Origin: Planctomycetaceae bacterium
GTDB lineage: Bacteria; Planctomycetota; Planctomycetia; Pirellulales; Thermoguttaceae
Assembly: GCA_009783865.1 (NCBI GenBank)
Contig: WRCR01000106.1
Location: forward strand, 1 to 10,529
Length of the DNA: 10,529 nucleotides
Direction of reading: 5' to 3'
Positions 6,918-10,529 of the stretch are shown one piece after another (the first letter of the stretch is position 1; each line of letters begins with the position of its first letter). The notes below the pieces were generated by a model. The model saw only the letters and a list, made by a program, of their open reading frames with translations. It was not told the DNA's origin and searched no databases. The position numbers and the translations under genes were made by a program.

Positions 6918-7691
6918 ATGAGTTATAGAAATATCATCAGCCAACTGATGGTTTTAGCCGTTGTCTTTTGTGCATCGGCTTCGGTTATCGCTCAAACACC
7001 GGCAAAGGAACAGAATAAAATCCGTGTTTTGTTTCTTTACGGAGGTCACGGCTTTGACGAAAAGGCGATGTATGCAATGCTCGACTCTTTCGCCGATGTA
7101 ACGTATGATAAGGCGGAAATGCCGAAAGCATTGGATTTGTTCAAGCCGGGACTCGAAAAGAAATATGACTGTCTCGTAATGTACGATTCTTATAAGTTTC
7201 CTTTCACGAAGGAACAAACGGAACAATTCAAAGCCCTCCTTAAAGAAGGAATCGGATTGGTCGTCCTTCACCACAGTGTTTGGGGTTTCAACGGCTGGGA
7301 TGATTTTGCCGATATCACAGGTTGTCAATACTTCTTCAAAGACGGACATGAAATTAAGGGGAGCAAGTTTGTGCAATCGACTTGGGCACACGGTCAGACG
7401 ATGTCCATCAAAGTTGCCGACAAATCACATACGATTACAGCGGGAACAGACGATTTCACGATGGTTGACGAAACATATGCCCAAGGGTATATTCACCCCG
7501 ATGTGCATGTGTTGTGGACGACAGACCATCCAAAGTCGGATAAAGTCATCGCTTGGACGTGGAAGTACGGCAACAGTCCTGTTTTTACAACCTTGCAGGG
7601 ACACGATGCGCTATCCTACAACAATACGAATTTCCGTAGGACTGTTCATCAAGCAATACAATGGACAGCAGAACAAATTCGTAAAAAATAG
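6918..7691 (+). CDS. Exported ThuA-like domain protein
   Basis: A 257-residue protein of the ThuA-like family, which has a class I glutamine-amidotransferase-like fold. Residues 1-26 form a signal peptide (MVLAVVFCASASVIA, cleavage likely after ...VIA or close by). The mature domain opens with KIRVLFLYGGHGFD at 34-47, and shows GIGLVVLHHSVWGFNGW at 111-127, VDETY at 183-187 and GNSPVFTTLQGHD at 218-230, all family landmarks. Sinorhizobium ThuA acts with ThuB, a Gfo/Idh/MocA enzyme, in trehalose use through 3-keto-trehalose. Planctomycetes carry many exported ThuA paralogues of unknown substrate. Co-occurrence here with an exported Gfo/Idh/MocA protein suggests related keto-sugar chemistry, which is inference. 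It starts 38 bases after the HEAT gene and is followed after 17 bases by the ceramidase-like gene. I give no thuA symbol because orthology is not shown. Confidence 0.88.
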   Translation: MSYRNIISQLMVLAVVFCASASVIAQTPAKEQNKIRVLFLYGGHGFDEKAMYAMLDSFADVTYDKAEMPKALDLFKPGLEKKYDCLVMYDSYKFPFTKEQTEQFKALLKEGIGLVVLHHSVWGFNGWDDFADITGCQYFFKDGHEIKGSKFVQSTWAHGQTMSIKVADKSHTITAGTDDFTMVDETYAQGYIHPDVHVLWTTDHPKSDKVIAWTWKYGNSPVFTTLQGHDALSYNNTNFRRTVHQAIQWTAEQIRKK

Positions 7692-7708
7692 ATGTTTGGA
7701 GAACAACA

Positions 7709-9901
7709 ATGCGTAATATGAAAAATTACATTTCAAGACGGCTTTTTTGGGCAGTTATCATTGCCGGATTGGCGGTTTCGCTGCTGACAGTTTTGGAAAC
7801 ATCCAACGCACAGGAAAACCGTAAATTGTCGGCTGGTACAGCAAAAGTTAGTATCAATCCCGAAGTGTTTCCGGTAATTGTCAACGGCGGTTTCTTATCC
7901 CGAACCGTTGATAAAGTTGTTGAACCGGTTTTTGTCCGTGCATTAGTACTCGATAACGGTTCCTGCCGCATCGCATTGGCAACAATCGATGTTTGTATTC
8001 TCGATACGGGACTGTGCAACTCCATACGGGAAACAGTTTCATCAGAAACGAAAATACCGGCAGACCATATCATGGTCATGGCAACGCACACACATTCGGG
8101 CGGTTCTACAGTAGGTGCGTTGGGGGCTCCGCAGGACAAAACGTATTCTGACCTTGTCCTTGCACGAACAGTTGAAGCCCTCGTAAAAGCCGCTTCACGT
8201 CTTGTGCCTGTCAAGGTTGGCTGGGGGGCAGTGCCTTATCCTGAAGGAACCCATTGTCGGGTATGGATAACCCGTCCAGACGCGATGCTTACCGACCCTT
8301 TCGGTGATACTACGGTTCGTGCAATGATGCATCCGGGGTATCAGAATCCTGCCTTCATTGGTCCCTGCGGTCCCGTCCACAATCAGTTAAGTGTCGTTGC
8401 ACTACAGACCTTGAATGGCAAACCTTTTGCCGTTTTTACCAATTACTCGATGCATTATTTCGGAAGCGGTGCTATTTCACCGGACTATTTCGGCTTTTAT
8501 TGCAAGCAACTCGAAGAACATCTTGGCATTGATTCCTCTAAGGATTCGTCCGGTATTGTTTTGCTTTCACAGGGAACGAGCGGCGACCTGCATTGGATGA
8601 ACTATGACAAACCGAAGGCAGATATAAGTATTCGGAATTATGCGGCAAAGGTGGTTGATATGACGAAAGGATTGCTCGAACAAACAGCGTACCGTGATTG
8701 GGTGCCTCTTGGTGCTGAACAAATTATCCAGACCTTTGAGCGTCGCCGTCCCGATGAGTTTCGTCTTGCATGGGCGCGTGAAAAAATCAGAGCGATGGAA
8801 GACCGTGTGCTTCCTAAAGACAGGTCGGAAGTGTATGCGTATGAAGCAGTTTTCCTTGACCAAGACCCCAAACGTGATATTCCATTGCAAGCGATGCGAA
8901 TCGGTGATGTCGGTATTACCGCAATTCCTTGTGAAGTTTATGCAATAACCGGACTGAAACTTGCCCAGCGTAGTCCGTTTGACATTCAAATCACCGCGGA
9001 ACTAACCAATGGCGGCGAAGGGTACATTCCGCCGCCGGAAATTCATCCTTTCGGCGGTTATAATACTTGGCCTGCTAGATCTGCAGCATTGGTACCTACA
9101 GCAGAAACGGAAATTGTTGATATATCCCTTTCGTTTTTGGAAAAGCTGGCAGGCAAAAAGCGGAAGCCCCATATCTCGGTTGAGACCAACTACTCAAAAG
9201 CGGTGCTAGCCGACAAACCATTTGCTTATTGGCGGATGGATAATATCGATGGTAACTCTTGCCCGGACAGTGTTATAGGAGAAAAAAGAGCAGGTACTTA
9301 TTTCCCGCGTGCCGCTTACTGGCTGGAAGGACCAAATCTTTCATCATCGGATGACAAGAAATTGTATATTCCGGCAGTTCATTTCGCTGGCGGATATGTA
9401 AAAGGAAATCTCGCAGGACTTCCACAAAATTATTCCTTTGAGACGTGGATTTGGAACGGTTTAGACGCTGAAAACCGGTTGGTGACGGGATATTTCTTTT
9501 CGCGAAATGAATCTGACGCTAAGGCATTCGGAGACCATATCGGTATTGGCGGCACCTATAATAACGGCGAATCAAAGAACCGGATTTTCCTTTACAATGG
9601 AGACAACCACAAGCAAATGCTTGTTGGAAAGTCGGAAGTTCCTTTCAAAGAGTGGGTTCATGTTGTCTTAACTAGGCAAGGTAATCAAGTTTCACTTTAT
9701 GTCAACGGTCAATTGGATGCGCAGGGTGAAATTCCGCGTTCCTTCGCCGACGATGAGCCAACCGTGTATGTCGGCAACAGAAGCGATAGATTTGCCGGAT
9801 TGGAAGGTAAAATGACTCAAACGGCATTTTATGACCGGGTATTGACTGCTAATGAGGTTGAAAAACACTGGAACGCAGCAAAAATGGGCGGAAGTCCATG
9901 A
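7709..9901 (+). CDS. Exported neutral-ceramidase-like hydrolase with C-terminal LamG domain
   Basis: A 730-residue two-domain protein. The leader (ISRRLFWAVIIAGLAVSLL, residues 8-26) has a twin arginine but tryptophan where Tat leaders usually have leucine; cleavage is likely near SNAQ (32-35). Residues about 38-480 match the neutral/alkaline ceramidase N-terminal domain: AGTAKVSINP at 42-51, THTHSGG at 126-132, NYSMHYFGSG at 245-254, SQGTSGDLHW at 287-296, PCEVY at 407-411 and GYIPPPEIHPFGGYNTW around 438-454. By analogy with the bacterial ceramidase zinc site, H127 or H129, H249, E409 and Y439 or Y451 are likely metal ligands, so activity seems possible. Residues about 495-725 are LamG/concanavalin-like (FAYWRMDN, YSFETWIWNG, KEWVHVVLTRQGNQVSLYVNGQ, LEGKM..TAFYDRVLTANEV). 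Start: GGAG at 7698-7701, seven bases upstream. True substrate may not be ceramide; many planctomycete homologues carry this label only. Confidence 0.9.
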   Translation: MRNMKNYISRRLFWAVIIAGLAVSLLTVLETSNAQENRKLSAGTAKVSINPEVFPVIVNGGFLSRTVDKVVEPVFVRALVLDNGSCRIALATIDVCILDTGLCNSIRETVSSETKIPADHIMVMATHTHSGGSTVGALGAPQDKTYSDLVLARTVEALVKAASRLVPVKVGWGAVPYPEGTHCRVWITRPDAMLTDPFGDTTVRAMMHPGYQNPAFIGPCGPVHNQLSVVALQTLNGKPFAVFTNYSMHYFGSGAISPDYFGFYCKQLEEHLGIDSSKDSSGIVLLSQGTSGDLHWMNYDKPKADISIRNYAAKVVDMTKGLLEQTAYRDWVPLGAEQIIQTFERRRPDEFRLAWAREKIRAMEDRVLPKDRSEVYAYEAVFLDQDPKRDIPLQAMRIGDVGITAIPCEVYAITGLKLAQRSPFDIQITAELTNGGEGYIPPPEIHPFGGYNTWPARSAALVPTAETEIVDISLSFLEKLAGKKRKPHISVETNYSKAVLADKPFAYWRMDNIDGNSCPDSVIGEKRAGTYFPRAAYWLEGPNLSSSDDKKLYIPAVHFAGGYVKGNLAGLPQNYSFETWIWNGLDAENRLVTGYFFSRNESDAKAFGDHIGIGGTYNNGESKNRIFLYNGDNHKQMLVGKSEVPFKEWVHVVLTRQGNQVSLYVNGQLDAQGEIPRSFADDEPTVYVGNRSDRFAGLEGKMTQTAFYDRVLTANEVEKHWNAAKMGGSP

Positions 9902-9927
9902 TAGGTGCGCCTGTCCAGAAGATTTGA

Positions 9928-9947
9928 GTACCGTTCCTGAACGGCAC
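9928..9947 (+). terminator. Weak hairpin after the ceramidase-like gene, possible operon end
   Basis: CCGTTC at 9931-9936 pairs with GAACGG at 9939-9944 (realistically a 5-bp stem with a CCTG loop), extended by GT at 9928-9929 and AC at 9946-9947 across an A-C mismatch. It begins 27 bases after the stop codon, a sensible place for a terminator. The nearest T-run (9960-9963) is too distant for a standard Rho-independent terminator, so the call is tentative. Confidence 0.25.
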
Positions 9948-10173
9948 CAAGACGATTAATTTTCACGAAATTTGACACTGCAGCACCAAAATTGTTATTT
10001 ATCCATCTCTTGTGGTTATTTGCGTGAGGCGGTGGAGTTTGTTACCGCGTTCAAAGTGCAGTCGATTCAATGTTCGATGCCGTTTCGGCAAACGAACTTC
10101 GCGGTACATGTCCAACGCAATGCGGTTTTCAATATGACTCTTCGGTATCTCTTCCACCAAGGAATAGCACTGT

Positions 10174-10193
10174 ACAGTACCGCACAGTACCGC
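10174..10193. repeat. Tandem 10-bp duplication next to a palindrome
   Basis: ACAGTACCGC occurs twice head-to-tail at 10174-10183 and 10184-10193. It overlaps the perfect 10-bp palindrome ACTGTACAGT at 10169-10178. The arrangement could be a protein-binding site or a slippage duplication; no neighbouring gene start supports an operator call. Confidence 0.6.
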
Positions 10194-10442
10194 CGCGATC
10201 CGGGAACGACTCTATGTCTCTCCATCGGGCGATCGTGAAATGGCTGGGGACTGATCCATACAGCGGCTGGCGACGCATAAGGAACTATGGGGGCATTGTT
10301 CGTATGAGTAAAAACAAGCCATTGTCCTGCCGAGGTTCGTAACGAATGTGTGCCGCAAAGGTTGACTATCAGCGACAAGCAGGATTGGAAAATTCCAAAA
10401 ACAAAATAGGGCAATTAAACAAGTTGCGTAGAAAGAGTCCGG

Positions 10443-10529
10443 AGATTAGATTAGATTAGATTAGATTAGATTAGATTAGATTAGATTAGATTAGATTAGA
10501 TTAGATTAGATTAGATTAGATTAGATTAG
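10443..10529. repeat. Pentanucleotide tandem array (AGATT)n at the window end
   Basis: The five-base unit AGATT repeats without a single interruption for 87 bases, about 17.4 copies, and reaches the last base of the window, so the true length is unknown. Because five and three share no factor, every plus-strand frame meets TAG and every minus-strand frame meets TAA within 15 bases, so the array cannot be coding in any frame. It begins directly after GTCCGG at 10437-10442. Long, perfect pentanucleotide arrays in bacteria are usually unstable through slippage and often break assemblies. Confidence 0.95.

Larger units (their letters stand above)
9902..10442. other. Downstream region without a credible gene
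   Basis: Several overlapping open frames of 84-115 codons lie here on both strands (about 9972-10238 and 10070-10342 on plus, 10067-10414 on minus), but none has a convincing start with a ribosome-binding site and none resembles a known family; the plus frame at 9972 would begin with TTG and the minus one also with TTG. A perfect TTGACA occurs at 9972-9977, but the hexamer 17-18 bases later is poor. The stretch contains a weak hairpin at 9928-9947 and a small tandem duplication at 10174-10193. It may be decayed coding DNA, a non-coding RNA locus or spacer; the sequence does not decide. Confidence 0.5.

Noticed and set aside
10067..10414. Minus-strand open frame of 115 codons in the tail region
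   Set aside because: TTG start with no ribosome-binding site, unusual composition rich in Arg, Trp and Cys, no known family, and overlapped by plus-strand frames of similar quality.
10443..10529. CRISPR array or telomere-like repeat
   Set aside because: There are no spacers between units, the unit is five bases, and AGATT/TTAGA is not a standard telomere repeat; the surrounding genes are plainly bacterial.

Overview
The window looks like a piece of a Planctomycetota chromosome, probably the Pirellulales branch. The evidence is a set of families that are together typical of that phylum: two DUF1559 proteins with a prepilin-like N-terminus and an H-X9-DG C-terminus, a small transthyretin-like lipoprotein directly after them, a Tat-exported Gfo/Idh/MocA oxidoreductase, an exported HEAT-repeat protein, an exported ThuA-like protein, and a neutral-ceramidase-like protein carrying a C-terminal LamG domain. 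Base composition is moderate (close to half GC by eye), lower than in many cultured planctomycetes. I cannot place it at genus level.

Layout. Positions 1-422 hold no convincing gene: there is a perfect 8-bp hairpin at 31-52, a protein-like but probably fragmentary minus-strand stretch (59-247), and an AT-rich promoter-like zone before the first gene. Seven plus-strand genes follow: DUF1559 copy A (423-1661), DUF1559 copy B (1734-2945), lipoprotein (2970-3440), Gfo/Idh/MocA (3458-4804), HEAT repeat (4825-6879), ThuA-like (6918-7691) and ceramidase-like plus LamG (7709-9901). The gap between the two DUF1559 genes is 72 bases and contains a hairpin. All later gaps are 17-38 bases, so copy B to the ceramidase-like gene is probably one transcription unit, with copy A either in it or just upstream. 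From 9902 to the end there is no credible gene. That tail holds a weak hairpin, a 10-bp tandem duplication, and an uninterrupted pentanucleotide array (about 17.4 copies) that runs into the last base of the window.

How the genes may work together. Every product carries an export signal: prepilin leaders (two), a lipobox (one), twin-arginine leaders (two) and ordinary signal peptides (two). The operon therefore appears devoted to work outside the cytoplasm. Planctomycetes commonly encode Gfo/Idh/MocA and ThuA proteins near genes for glycan breakdown, and members of both families take part in 3-keto-sugar chemistry. The ceramidase-like protein keeps the histidine, glutamate and tyrosine motifs expected for zinc-dependent amide hydrolysis, and its LamG domain suggests a carbohydrate or surface anchor. 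A reasonable inference is an exported route that attacks a glycolipid-like or amidated glycan substrate, but the substrate cannot be read from the sequence. The most distinctive observation is that the two Tat-exported enzymes share nearly the same ribosome-binding site and leader at DNA level although their mature parts are unrelated.
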